Assembly: GCA_001777915.1 (NCBI GenBank)
Contig: MFFN01000002.1
Location: forward strand, 253,674 to 317,673
Direction of reading: 5' to 3'
Length of the DNA stretch: 64,000 nt
Source: Candidatus Edwardsbacteria bacterium RifOxyA12_full_54_48
GTDB lineage: Bacteria; Edwardsbacteria; AC1; EtOH8
A model generated the notes under the pieces. The model was given only the letters and a program-made list of their open reading frames with translations, did no database searches and was not told where the DNA came from. Both the position numbers and the translations under genes were made by a program. This document shows, piece by piece, positions 8,428 through 17,063 of the stretch (the stretch's first letter is position 1; each line of letters starts with the position of its first letter).

Positions 8428-11400
8428 TTAATTAGTGTTGAAATATATGATCACCCGTCCATAGCCCACACCGCCATCTTCGAACCTCTCGCCCACTATG
8501 ATATCGGGTTTGGTGTGAGTCGGCCGCAAGGGAGCGGCATTGACCGTGACCACCTCTCCGGTGTACTGCCCCCCGAACAGGTCGCTGTAGCTACTGGGCA
8601 GCTGGCCGGCCGAGCATTGCGCCAGGCGGGTGCCGCCCATAAATTCCTCGATCTTGACCCCGAAGGCGATATCGTTGATGTTGTCGCCGTTGAACTGGCC
8701 GGTGGCCAGGGCCAGCACCTCGCCGTAAACGTCCAGGGTCTGGTTCGGAGCGTTTGATGCCCCGAACGTGCCGTTGCCGTTGTTGAACCACAGGTCTATC
8801 CGGCCGCGATAATCGTCCTCGGCGCTTCCCAGGACCCTCAACCCGCAGACGATATCCAGCAGTCCTGAATGGCCCGACAGGTAGGCCGCCACGGAATTTA
8901 TGTAGCCGTCGGTGATGTTGTAGCACCGTTGTAGTTCGAACCTTCGGTTGAATCCCTTGCGCCGAAATATGATCAACTGCCCGCTGTAGCTGGGATAGCT
9001 CCCGGTCTTGGTGCCTATTATCAGGTCCTGGTAAAATTTCGGCACGTCGTTTCCTACGCTCCCGGTGCTGTCCACCACGTCGGCCAGATAGATCGAATGG
9101 ACCTCACCGATATTGACCCCGGTGCCGGCGTGGTACATCACCGTATCCCGGTCGAATATCCCGGTGGTGTCCCCGGTCCGGTTCCTCCAGATCTCAATAT
9201 GCCCCAGGTTCTCATCATCCTTGGTGCCCACCACGAAATCCACCTCGTTGGAGTTGGTCAGACCGCCGGTGGCCAGCGCCAATACGGTTTCGTTAGCGCT
9301 CCCTCCAAAAGTAGAATAGTTTCTTACCGAATACCTGAGAAGGCCCTTCAAAGTATCCTTGTTAACTCCGGATCCGCCGCCATCGTGGGTCAATCCCACC
9401 GAGATATTATAACCGCTGGTATTCTTGACCAGCCCGCAGATGACATCATCCGTTATGCTGGGATTGTCCAGATCGCCGGTGGCCAGGGCGGTGATGTCAT
9501 AGCTGAGGTTATATGATCTGTCATAATTGGCCGGGAACAACGCGTTGGGCGTAGTATCCGGGCTGCCGAAACGGTTATACCACACCAGCAGGTTGGAGAT
9601 CAGTCCGGCGCTGTTGACCGTGCCCAGCACGATGTCATTGTCGGCGTAGGCCGATTGGGGATTGGCCTTGGCCCCCGGCGGGTTCTTGTATTCCTCGCAG
9701 TTGGGGGTGGCCAGCGACAGCACTTTTTCGGTCTGCCCCAGGGCTATGGCCACGAAGCCCGGCACGTCTCCGAACATGACATACCTGGTGCTGTCCTTGG
9801 GGACGGACAGGTTGGATATTTTGTTGAAATCAGCGGAGCGCACCCAGCTGGTGGAATCGCCCATGGTCCTGGACAGGGCGCAGGTGGAGACCATGGAATC
9901 GGGGTCGATCTCCATGACAGTATAGATCGAGTCTCCCGGCACATAGGCGAAGAACTTTCCGGTGCCGTCGGTCCGGCCGCTGGCCACAATATTGCCGCTG
10001 TTGGAATTGAAAACCGCACAGAACACGTTGGGCAATAACGCTTCGGTGGAATCCCGGAGGGTATCCTTGTCGGCATCCTTCCATACGATGATATTGATGG
10101 CCCCGGCGGCCGCCTTGGAGTCCCCGAAATTGACGCTCAGGTCGTTCTCGCCGTCCGCCGAGATGGTATCCACCACCGTGTTGGGGGTGGTGGAAAAATA
10201 GCCCACCGAATCGGTCTCGGTAATGGTAAATATGCCGCGGGGCAGGGCGAAGCTATAATCACCCAGGGCGTCGGTGGTGGTGCTCAAAGCAATGGTGGTG
10301 GAATCAGCCACCGCCGCCTTGCCGCTGGCCGAAACGATCACCCCGGTTATGCCGCGCTCCCCGACGGTGAGTCCGCCAATGGTGTCCAGGGTATCGTTAT
10401 AGACCTTGCCGCCAATGGCCCCCATGGCCCCGCTGGCTATGGACACATAGCGGAAATCGACATCGGTGATGTCGCTGGTGGTGACGGTCACCCCTGAATC
10501 CTGGGGATTCTTCAGCACATAGTAGGTTCCGGAATACTGAAAAAGTTTTTCCGGCATCACCGTATAGGAGCCGGCCTCCACCGCAAAATTATAAGTCCCG
10601 TCAGAAACGGAGGTCTGCAGTGCGCCGGTGTTCAAATATACCTTGCCTCCTTGTATGAAGGTGCCGCTGCCGTCCACCACTAGTTTGCCGGTTATGCTAT
10701 ATTTAGCCGTGGTGTTGGGCACGTTGGCCAGGTTGGTGGTGGTGGAGACCGTCACCCGGCGGTACCGGTTGCCATCCACCGGCGACCGGGTCTCGGTGGT
10801 GACGGTGATGGTGATCAGTTCAATGCTGGAAATGATGGCGGTGCTGGGATTGGCGAACAGCCGCTCGTTACCGGTCAGCACCGTATCCCCGTTGCTGTCC
10901 CCTACCAGCTGCAGGACGCCGGAGGTATTGCGGTACCAGTACTGGAACATGGGGATCACAGAGGTGTCGGTGGCGCTGGCCGGGCCCCGCACCAGGGCGA
11001 TGTTGAAGTTGCGGGTGGGATAGACATTATTGGTGTTGTCATCCATCTTGCCGTAAGCTTGTCGCAGAAGGACCACATCGTTGGGGTTTATCGTCTTGCG
11101 TTCAAAGACGTCGTCCGCCCGGTCGGCCGCGGCAAAGGTTCCGCTGTTGTCGGAATCGAAGGTATAGCGGTAGGTCTCCACCCCGGCGCCGTACTGAATG
11201 CCCACGCTGTAATTGGGGCAGGTGGGATTGACATTGGGGTCGTAGGCCCGGGGCTGTTTCTGGCCCAGGCTGTCGGGCCAGGGGTTGAGGTTGCTGTTGA
11301 ATATGATCTCGAAGGGCGTGGCATAGGCTATCACCGGCTGGTCGCTCTCCATGGGGATGCCGTAGCCGGAGGTCCTGATGTCCCGCACCAGCATCTCCAG

Positions 11401-11556
11401 GGCCGCCCCGCCCTGCTGCTGGGCCTCGATGATCATGTCGTTCTTGCGCTTGGCCCGGTCGCTGTTGATCATCACCATCACCACTCCGGCCATGATGATG
11501 CCCAGGATGGTGATGGCCACCATCAGCTCGGCCAGGGAGAACCCTTTTTTATTCAT
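8428..11556 (-). CDS. giant PilW-like minor pilin with Ig-like and propeller-like domains
   Basis: 1042 residues, while ordinary PilW proteins have about 250-350. The start MNKKG|FSLAELMVAITILGII has a prepilin cleavage site with Glu5. Residues to about 285 are PilW-like. Residues of roughly 285-590 resemble repeated carboxypeptidase-regulatory or SdrD B-like beta domains (YSITGKLVVDGSG, GGKVYNDTLDTIGG, INIIVWKDADKDTLRDS). The rest has repeated units such as ALATGDLDNPSITDDVICGL, ALATGGLTNSNEVDFVVG and ALATGQFNGDNINDIAFG, like FG-GAP/VCBS blades. I infer a tip adhesin carried directly on a minor pilin. Confidence 0.85.
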   Translation of the reverse strand: MNKKGFSLAELMVAITILGIIMAGVVMVMINSDRAKRKNDMIIEAQQQGGAALEMLVRDIRTSGYGIPMESDQPVIAYATPFEIIFNSNLNPWPDSLGQKQPRAYDPNVNPTCPNYSVGIQYGAGVETYRYTFDSDNSGTFAAADRADDVFERKTINPNDVVLLRQAYGKMDDNTNNVYPTRNFNIALVRGPASATDTSVIPMFQYWYRNTSGVLQLVGDSNGDTVLTGNERLFANPSTAIISSIELITITVTTETRSPVDGNRYRRVTVSTTTNLANVPNTTAKYSITGKLVVDGSGTFIQGGKVYLNTGALQTSVSDGTYNFAVEAGSYTVMPEKLFQYSGTYYVLKNPQDSGVTVTTSDITDVDFRYVSIASGAMGAIGGKVYNDTLDTIGGLTVGERGITGVIVSASGKAAVADSTTIALSTTTDALGDYSFALPRGIFTITETDSVGYFSTTPNTVVDTISADGENDLSVNFGDSKAAAGAINIIVWKDADKDTLRDSTEALLPNVFCAVFNSNSGNIVASGRTDGTGKFFAYVPGDSIYTVMEIDPDSMVSTCALSRTMGDSTSWVRSADFNKISNLSVPKDSTRYVMFGDVPGFVAIALGQTEKVLSLATPNCEEYKNPPGAKANPQSAYADNDIVLGTVNSAGLISNLLVWYNRFGSPDTTPNALFPANYDRSYNLSYDITALATGDLDNPSITDDVICGLVKNTSGYNISVGLTHDGGGSGVNKDTLKGLLRYSVRNYSTFGGSANETVLALATGGLTNSNEVDFVVGTKDDENLGHIEIWRNRTGDTTGIFDRDTVMYHAGTGVNIGEVHSIYLADVVDSTGSVGNDVPKFYQDLIIGTKTGSYPSYSGQLIIFRRKGFNRRFELQRCYNITDGYINSVAAYLSGHSGLLDIVCGLRVLGSAEDDYRGRIDLWFNNGNGTFGASNAPNQTLDVYGEVLALATGQFNGDNINDIAFGVKIEEFMGGTRLAQCSAGQLPSSYSDLFGGQYTGEVVTVNAAPLRPTHTKPDIIVGERFEDGGVGYGRVIIYFNTN

Positions 11557-11583
11557 TATTGCACCTCTATTATAAATGTATTT

Positions 11584-11949
11584 TCAGGGTTTGTATAAGT
11601 AGACCGTGACCCCTACGCTGTCCAGGACCCCGGGAGCGGTGTTCCAGGTGACCCCTATCCGGGCCCTTTTTACCCTCCGCATGGGAAGACTGTCGGTTAT
11701 TACCCAGGTGCGGGTGAAGACCTCTATGTTCTCGCTGTGGGTGCCGGCTGTCAGGTCGGGATCGGTTTTGGGCAGCCGCTCCATCTCCTCGGCCTTGGCC
11801 TGGGCCAAACTGGTGGCCTTGGACATCAGTCTGGCCTGGGTGGTATATCCCAGCCCCCGGGGAAACAGCTGGGCTATCCCCAGCAGGATTATGGCCAATA
11901 TGGTGATGGACACCATCAGCTCGGTGATGCTCAGTCCTTTTTGGTTCAT
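11584..11949 (-). CDS. PilV-like type IV prepilin
   Basis: 121 residues. MNQKG|LSITELMVSITILAIILLG is a class III signal peptide with Glu5 after the cleavage site. The short mature domain (VFTRTWVITDSLPMRRVKRARIGVTW) resembles PilV/GspI-type minor pilins. It is second in the pilin operon, 27 bp from the PilW-like gene. Likely a minor pilin of the priming complex at the pilus tip. Confidence 0.85.
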   Translation of the reverse strand: MNQKGLSITELMVSITILAIILLGIAQLFPRGLGYTTQARLMSKATSLAQAKAEEMERLPKTDPDLTAGTHSENIEVFTRTWVITDSLPMRRVKRARIGVTWNTAPGVLDSVGVTVYLYKP

Positions 11950-11976
11950 GATCGTCGTTCCTTTATATATAGAAAA

Positions 11977-12426
11977 TTAAAAGATGCTGCCCGATTGCAT
12001 GATCAGGATGGTGTCCACCGTCCCGTTGGCGATGCTCACTATCAGCGGGTTGATGGAGCTGTTGTTCACCATCCCCGAGGGGTTGAAGCCGATGGTGAAA
12101 GAGGTGCTGTTGAAGCTGACGGAAGTTGGCAGGGTGTTGGTCTTGATGATGGCCTCCCCGGAATCGTAGGCGCCGTTCCTGGGGGTGCTGGTATCGATGA
12201 AGATCCGGTACTGCCGGCTGTTGATCACCCCCAACCCGTAATGGATGTCACGGCTCATGGCCATCTGCCGGATAAGGTTGAGATCCCCCACCAGCTGGGC
12301 CCTGGCGTCCTTGATCCTTCTGAAGGGCAGGTTGCGCACCAGGCCCGGCACAGTCAGGCCGGCCAGAATGCCGATGACCACGATAACCACCATCAGCTCG
12401 ATCAGGGTAAAACCATTCCTTTTCAT
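11977..12426 (-). CDS. FimT/GspH-type prepilin
   Basis: 149 residues. MKRNG|FTLIELMVVIVVIGILAG is a textbook prepilin leader and N-terminal helix with Glu5. The mature region (GDLNLIRQMAMSRDIHYGLG) fits FimT/GspH pseudopilins. It is the first gene of the four-pilin operon: GGAGG lies seven bases before the ATG, and a sigma-54 promoter lies just upstream. Confidence 0.9.
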   Translation of the reverse strand: MKRNGFTLIELMVVIVVIGILAGLTVPGLVRNLPFRRIKDARAQLVGDLNLIRQMAMSRDIHYGLGVINSRQYRIFIDTSTPRNGAYDSGEAIIKTNTLPTSVSFNSTSFTIGFNPSGMVNNSSINPLIVSIANGTVDTILIMQSGSIF

Positions 12427-12453
12427 TTTTCTACCTCCACCATATATTTATAA

Positions 12454-12467
12454 GCAATATTAATGCC
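12454..12467 (-). promoter_or_regulatory. sigma-54 (-24/-12) promoter of the pilin operon
   Basis: On the minus strand the sequence TGGCATTAATATTGCT contains GG and GC separated by exactly ten bases, matching the TGGCAC-N5-TTGC consensus. The predicted start falls about 12 bases downstream, in front of the FimT-like ATG at 12426. The adjacent gene encodes a sigma-54 activator, which supports the call. Confidence 0.85.
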
Positions 12468-12554
12468 ATTCCCGCTGTCAGCCATTTAACCTGTTGCATG
12501 ACAAGATAATGCAGATCAGGTAGTTTTTTAGACAACCTGCCATCCCCCGGAAAT

Positions 12555-12596
12555 ATTGTTACCCTGAGGTAACAGTCTTGCCCGGCCGGTAACAAT
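12555..12596 (-). promoter_or_regulatory. enhancer-like inverted repeats for the sigma-54 activator
   Basis: ATTGTTACC at 12555-12563 and GGTAACAAT at 12588-12596 form a perfect 9-bp inverted pair, with an extra half-site GGTAACA at 12568-12574. They lie about 115 bp upstream of the -24/-12 promoter and just after the activator gene's stop, a normal position for an enhancer. Confidence 0.7.
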
Positions 12597-12597
12597 C

Positions 12598-14850
12598 CTA
12601 GGCCTTGTCCAGGCCGTAATCCTTAATCTTTTTCAGCATCACCCGGTAGCTTATCTGCAGCCGGCGGGCGGCCTGGCTTTTATTGCCGCCGGTCTGGGCC
12701 AGCACCTTTTCGATCAGTTCGGCCTCGGCCCTGGCCGCCGCCCTGGCCGAAACCGACATTAAACCGGCGCTTCCATCGTTTGTTTCGATTTCGTCATCGG
12801 CCGGCAGCACGATGTTCAGGTCCTCCAGGCTTATTCTCCGGCCCCGGGCCACCAGCAGGGCCCTCTCGATGGCGTTCTCCAGTTCCCTGACGTTGCCCGG
12901 CCAGCGGTATTTCTTTAAGGCGGCCAGAGCCCCGCTATCGATGTCTTCGATCTTCTTTTTGTTTTTAAGGTTGTATTTTTTCAGAAAATGGTAGGCCAAT
13001 GGCTCGATATCATCAGGACGCCGGGCCAGCGGCGCCAGGTTGATGGGAAAAACATTCAGCCGGTAGAACAGGTCCTGCCTGAATTTCCCATCGGCCACCA
13101 TCCTGGCCAGGTCCTGGTTGCTGGCGGCTATCAGCCGGAGGTCGATCTTCATGCTTTTGGCGCCGCCCACCGGCGTGATCTCCTTCTCCTGGATGGCCCG
13201 CAGGATCTTGGGCTGCAGGCCCAGGGGGAGTTCCCCGATCTCGTCCAGAAAGAAACTGCCGCCCTCGGCCACTCTCAGCAGGCCGGGCTTATCGCGTCCG
13301 GCCCCGGTAAAGGCGCCCTTGACATAGCCGAACAGCTCAGATTCTAAAAGATTTTCCGGCAGGGCCGCGCAGTTGATGGTGATAAAAGGTTTCCCCGATC
13401 GGGGGCTCAGGCGGTGAACCTCCCTGGCGATCAGCTCCTTTCCGGTGCCGCTGTCCCCGGTTATCATCACCGTGCTGTCGGCCGGCGCCACTTTGGCCGC
13501 CAGGTTCAATGCTTCCTGCATGGCCGCCGAGGCAAAGACGATATCCGGCGATTTCGGCCGATCGCTTATTTGGTCCCGATAACTGAAATACTGGCCGTAA
13601 TCGGAGATCAACCTCTCCAGTTTTTCCAATTGCAGACCGACGGTTTTGTTGGAGGAATTCTCCAACGATTGTTTTATCTCCTGCAGGCCCGGTTGTATCT
13701 TGGCCAGAAGGTTCTGGGAGGCGCTTTCCAACAGGGCCGACTTCTCGGAAATATCCTCCAATTCCTCCATCCTCTGGACATCGGTAATGTCCGTCACCAC
13801 CAGGTTCTTCCCCATCTTTTGTCCGCTGGAATTTTTCAGCTCGCTGATCTCCACCTGAATGGTTCTGGCCCGGCCGGCGGGGCTTTCCAGTTCCTTGATC
13901 ATCAGCCGGGCGCCCCGGCCGATGGATTCCAGTTCCTGGCAGCTGAATATTTCGGAGCAGGATTCAATAGCCGCGATACCGAAGATGTCCCGGGCCGCAG
14001 GATTGCAGGCCAGCATTTTCCCGGCATTGTCAATGCTGATGATGCCCTTGTCCACGCTGGCCAATATCTGCCGGCTGAACTGTTCCAGGTCGTCGGCCCG
14101 TTCCCGCTCCTGGACATACAGCTCGTTCAGGTCCCGCCCCTTCCGCCTCAGTTCAGAGATCATCCCCTGATAGCTATCCATCACCAGCTCCACATCGGAG
14201 CCGGAAGGGATCTGCCCCCCGGAGTTATCCCGGGCCAGCCGGGCCATGCTCCGGAAGGGATTGAATATCAGCCGCAGATACAGAAACAGTCCTATCAATA
14301 CGGCCGGAAAGATCACGGCCGACCAGATATTTTGCATCCGGGCGCCGGATTCCAGCGAAGGCAGCAAACCGGCCGGGGCCAGCATGATCAGGATGTTTCC
14401 CGCCAGGCCCTCCCTGAGGGAATAGTTGACAAATCCGTAGTCCTGGCTGGGGTGGTAGGCCATTCTGCCGGGGGTCAATTTCCCCCAACTGGCCGCCGGT
14501 TCGGTGTCGGTCACGGCCGGGAAAAGGTAGGCTTCCAATAAATACCGGTTGCTGGCCGCCACCCACCGGCCGTTGCTGTCGGCCAGGCCGATGGCGCTGA
14601 CGCCGGAGATGCTGGCCAGGGCCGACCACTTGGCCTCGATGCTGTCCCCTGAAATATCCGGGTTTCCCCGATAGCTTTCCGCTGCCAGCCGGGCGGTGGC
14701 CGCCAAATGCCCCTCCATCTGCCGGCGGTATTGTCTGACCGAGTGGTTGAGCATTAAAATCGAAGCCAGGTTCACCACCGCCAAGATCATTACCAGCAGA
14801 AAACCGGCCAGGCGGGTCTCCCTCTCGTATTTTAACCATTTGCGCTTCAT
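12598..14850 (-). CDS. membrane-bound sigma-54-dependent transcriptional activator
   Basis: About 750 residues. A first transmembrane segment lies near residues 13-32, an extracytoplasmic sensor region follows to about 170, and a second membrane segment lies near 175-200. Then come a HAMP-like stretch, a PAS-type region (around 255-370), and the AAA+ domain with Walker A GDSGTGKE near 465 and the GAFTGA loop near 510. A Fis-type helix-turn-helix ends the protein (GGNKSQAARRLQISYRVMLKKI). There is no receiver domain, so it appears to sense directly and is not a two-component output. An in-frame GTG at 14868 is an alternative start; neither has a clear ribosome site. It probably drives the pilin operon downstream. 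Confidence 0.93.
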   Translation of the reverse strand: MKRKWLKYERETRLAGFLLVMILAVVNLASILMLNHSVRQYRRQMEGHLAATARLAAESYRGNPDISGDSIEAKWSALASISGVSAIGLADSNGRWVAASNRYLLEAYLFPAVTDTEPAASWGKLTPGRMAYHPSQDYGFVNYSLREGLAGNILIMLAPAGLLPSLESGARMQNIWSAVIFPAVLIGLFLYLRLIFNPFRSMARLARDNSGGQIPSGSDVELVMDSYQGMISELRRKGRDLNELYVQERERADDLEQFSRQILASVDKGIISIDNAGKMLACNPAARDIFGIAAIESCSEIFSCQELESIGRGARLMIKELESPAGRARTIQVEISELKNSSGQKMGKNLVVTDITDVQRMEELEDISEKSALLESASQNLLAKIQPGLQEIKQSLENSSNKTVGLQLEKLERLISDYGQYFSYRDQISDRPKSPDIVFASAAMQEALNLAAKVAPADSTVMITGDSGTGKELIAREVHRLSPRSGKPFITINCAALPENLLESELFGYVKGAFTGAGRDKPGLLRVAEGGSFFLDEIGELPLGLQPKILRAIQEKEITPVGGAKSMKIDLRLIAASNQDLARMVADGKFRQDLFYRLNVFPINLAPLARRPDDIEPLAYHFLKKYNLKNKKKIEDIDSGALAALKKYRWPGNVRELENAIERALLVARGRRISLEDLNIVLPADDEIETNDGSAGLMSVSARAAARAEAELIEKVLAQTGGNKSQAARRLQISYRVMLKKIKDYGLDKA

Positions 14851-14892
14851 AGCATAACAGAATATCACAACCCATAGCGGCTGTCAATAAAA

Positions 14893-14921
14893 AAATGGGA
14901 TGCCCTGAAGGCATCCCATTT
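14893..14921 (-). terminator. rho-independent terminator of the Spy-like gene
   Basis: An 11-bp perfect stem (AATGGGATGCC with its complement) and a five-base loop, followed on the minus strand by a run of T. It ends the ECF-sigma operon. Confidence 0.92.
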
Positions 14922-14936
14922 ATAAACCGGTTATTT

Positions 14937-15458
14937 TTATTTCTTGTCGCAGCCGTCGCAATCATCTTTGACCATGGCCCTCTTCATCATCCCCGGTTTG
15001 ATGGATTTCATCTTCTTCTGCTGTTCGGCGGTCAGCACTTTGTTCATGGCCAGGCGATGCTCGATGCGGGCGTTATAGATCTTCTCCTGCAGTTTGGAGA
15101 CCTCGGCCGCCTTTTTTCTGATGGCCCCCTCGTTTCCCACTTCGTCAAACAGATCCTGCAGCTCTATTTTGGCGATCTTCAGGTCGGCGTTCATTTTGAT
15201 GGTCTCTTTGCGTTGAGCGGTGGCCATGTCGTCGATCTTTTTTGCCTGGGCTTCGGTCAAACCGATCTCCTTGGCGATCACGGGATTCTCCCACCATTGC
15301 CCCCGGCCCATCCCCCGGCCTTCATTCATCATACCATGCCCATCCCTTTCGATGCGCTTCTCGATCCGGATGTTCTTCTCCCCGCCGCCGGGGCACTGGG
15401 CCATGGCGCTGGCCGCCAGCATCAGGGCCGGCACCATCAACAGGATTACTTTTTTCAT
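14937..15458 (-). CDS. Spy/CpxP-like periplasmic protein
   Basis: 173 residues starting at ATG 15458, which has AGGAGA seven bases upstream; a longer frame upstream lacks this. A signal peptide (MKKVILLMVPALMLAASAMA) is followed by a Gly/Met-rich linker and helices with the LTEAQAKKID and LTAEQQKKMKS motifs of LTXXQ proteins (Spy, CpxP, CnrR-like). The C-terminus has a DCDGCDKK tail that could bind metal. Spy-like proteins are periplasmic chaperones or stress sensors. It is the last gene of the sigma-factor operon and precedes a strong terminator. Confidence 0.85.
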   Translation of the reverse strand: MKKVILLMVPALMLAASAMAQCPGGGEKNIRIEKRIERDGHGMMNEGRGMGRGQWWENPVIAKEIGLTEAQAKKIDDMATAQRKETIKMNADLKIAKIELQDLFDEVGNEGAIRKKAAEVSKLQEKIYNARIEHRLAMNKVLTAEQQKKMKSIKPGMMKRAMVKDDCDGCDKK

Positions 15459-15569
15459 TGGTTCTCCTTTGGTTTTATGGTTATTGTTTTCTGCTGTTGT
15501 TTGCTGATTGGACCGCACCGGCGGTCCAAAGGTTTAATCTTTCTCCGGGAGTTGGCGCTTGGGTGGGGT

Positions 15570-16100
15570 TTATTGCTGCCTCACCCGGCGGTATCTTTTC
15601 TCCTTGACCTGGATCACCATCTGGCGGATCTCCTCGTCAAAGTTCTGGTCGAAGATCCTCCACATGGCCCGCTGCTGAACGGTAAGCATGGCATCCAGCT
15701 CCTGGTGGACCTTCTCCATGTTCTTTATGGTCTCCTTCTGGAGCTTGTCAAGGGAATCCAGCTTGACTTTCAGCTCTTGATCCTTGGCTTTCCTGATCAT
15801 CAGGTCTTCAAGCTGGGCCACCAGCGCCCGGTGTTTCCGGCGCACCTCCCGCTGATCCTCCTCCATCTGTTTGAGTTTGGGGAAGAACTTGGATATCTGC
15901 TGGTTGGAAAGCTTCAGCATTTCGGTCATCCGGGTCACCCTCACCGCCTCCAGCATCCTGCGTTCCCGATGCTCGGGCGGCGGCGGGCATTCCGGGGGGC
16001 ACAGGCTGTCGTACTCCTGGAGCATGACCGTCATCCTGGTCTGGCCCATGGCCGGCAGGGATGTAAACAGCAGGAACAGCATCAACATTGTTTTTATCAT
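15570..16100 (-). CDS. periplasmic Spy-like helical protein
   Basis: 176 residues. A signal peptide (MIKTMLMLFLLFTSLPAMGQ) precedes a Pro/Cys patch (CPPECPPPPEHRERR) and a long helical region with LKLSNQQISKFFPKLKQMEE and MLTVQQRAMWRIFD, an LTxxQ-like pattern. It is probably a paralog or partner of the following Spy-like protein, acting in the periplasm. It starts two bases after the anti-sigma-like gene, in the same operon as the ECF sigma factor, which suggests an envelope-stress or metal-stress role. Confidence 0.8.
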   Translation of the reverse strand: MIKTMLMLFLLFTSLPAMGQTRMTVMLQEYDSLCPPECPPPPEHRERRMLEAVRVTRMTEMLKLSNQQISKFFPKLKQMEEDQREVRRKHRALVAQLEDLMIRKAKDQELKVKLDSLDKLQKETIKNMEKVHQELDAMLTVQQRAMWRIFDQNFDEEIRQMVIQVKEKRYRRVRQQ

Positions 16101-16102
16101 TT

Positions 16103-16594
16103 TCAGCTCCTTGTATTCTGCAGTTCCGAAAGGATATACTCCATTTCGGTTTCGGACAGTTCATCCAGCAGCTGGGCGGCATTATCCGTCCCGTAGAGAT
16201 AGGTCCCCTTCTGCAGGGTGGAAAGATATTTCTCGTGGGAGTTGTTCTGAGAGACCGGGATATCCTCGGCCACCGCTTCCAAGGCTTCATCTATATTTGA
16301 CCAGCCGTAATTCTCCGAAGCCCAGTGGGCCGCCGTCAAAGAGATCCTGTTGTCGGACGATATCCGGGAACTGATCATTGCTATTCCGAACGCCAGGGCG
16401 GCAGCCATAACAAAGGATGTTACCGGCATGGGGGCAAGGACGGCACTCCACCAAGGCTTGGCCGGTTTCAGGGCGGTCTGCTGGATCACGGCCGGCAGGT
16501 TGATAAAGAACTGCGGATCGGGCATCTCCACCTGCCACTTGTCCAGAACTGCGGACAATTCCAGATCGGTTGGTATTTTATTTATTTGTTCCAT
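16103..16594 (-). CDS. putative anti-sigma factor, single-pass membrane protein
   Basis: 163 residues. A cytosolic N-terminus of about 50 residues precedes a transmembrane segment near 52-72 (VTSFVMAAALAFGIAMIS) and an extracytoplasmic domain. No zinc-binding HxxxCxxC motif is present. The call rests on size, topology and position after an ECF sigma factor gene. The sigma gene and this one are separated by an inserted GxxExxY gene. It could instead be a structural periplasmic protein. Confidence 0.6.
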   Translation of the reverse strand: MEQINKIPTDLELSAVLDKWQVEMPDPQFFINLPAVIQQTALKPAKPWWSAVLAPMPVTSFVMAAALAFGIAMISSRISSDNRISLTAAHWASENYGWSNIDEALEAVAEDIPVSQNNSHEKYLSTLQKGTYLYGTDNAAQLLDELSETEMEYILSELQNTRS

Positions 16595-16602
16595 AATTTC
16601 CT

Positions 16603-16628
16603 CTCACTAAGCCACCAAGGCGCAAAGG
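16603..16628 (+). repeat. left inverted-repeat arm of GxxExxY cassette 1
   Basis: CTCACTAAGCCACCAAGGCG continues to 16628. Read as an inverted repeat against 17016-17041 it matches at 19 of 26 positions. It abuts the 3' end of the GxxExxY gene. Confidence 0.8.
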
Positions 16629-17063
16629 TTATTTCAGGTTTCCGTTTATCACCCGGACTATTCCGTTTTTCATCAATGCCTCGCCGAAATTTAAAAGGTA
16701 TCCCAACTTTTTCCCGGTTAACCGCAAATAGGTCAACACTTGCTTCTTATGGGCGTTGTTTAACATTTCAACATATTTTAATTCTATGATGACTTTGTCG
16801 TTTATTACCATGTCGGCACAAAACCCTTCATCAAACTTAAGGCCGTTGTATTCTATCGGTACTATAACCTGTCGTTTGACCGTTAAGTTTTGTTGCTCAA
16901 GTTCGTAGGCCAATATGACTTCATATACCGTTTCCAACAATCCCGGCCCCAGCTTTTTATGCAACTTTACTGCCGTATCAACAATGATTTGCCCAATCTC
17001 ATTTTCAGAAAAGTCCCTTGGTGTCTCTGTGCCTTTGTGAGATGATCTCAATTGGTCATTCAT
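16629..17063 (-). CDS. GxxExxY protein (PD-(D/E)XK-like), cassette 1
   Basis: 144 residues from ATG 17063. The signature GPGLLETVYEVILAYEL gives the GxxExxY motif, followed by VKRQVIVPIEYNGLKFDEGFCADMVINDKVIIELKYVE. That D...E-x-K pattern suggests a PD-(D/E)XK nuclease-like fold. Function is unknown in the family. GGAG lies seven bases before this ATG, which overlaps the sigma gene's stop by eight bases. The first 17 or so residues (RSSHKGTETPRDF) are translated from the repeat arm. The gene sits between a sigma factor and its putative anti-sigma factor and is bracketed by inverted repeats, so it looks inserted. Confidence 0.88.
   Translation of the reverse strand: MNDQLRSSHKGTETPRDFSENEIGQIIVDTAVKLHKKLGPGLLETVYEVILAYELEQQNLTVKRQVIVPIEYNGLKFDEGFCADMVINDKVIIELKYVEMLNNAHKKQVLTYLRLTGKKLGYLLNFGEALMKNGIVRVINGNLK
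17016..17041 (-). repeat. right inverted-repeat arm of GxxExxY cassette 1
   Basis: On the minus strand this reads CTCACAAAGGCACAGAGACA and continues to CCAAGG. It pairs with 16603-16628 in inverted orientation. It lies inside the first codons of the GxxExxY frame. Confidence 0.8.
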
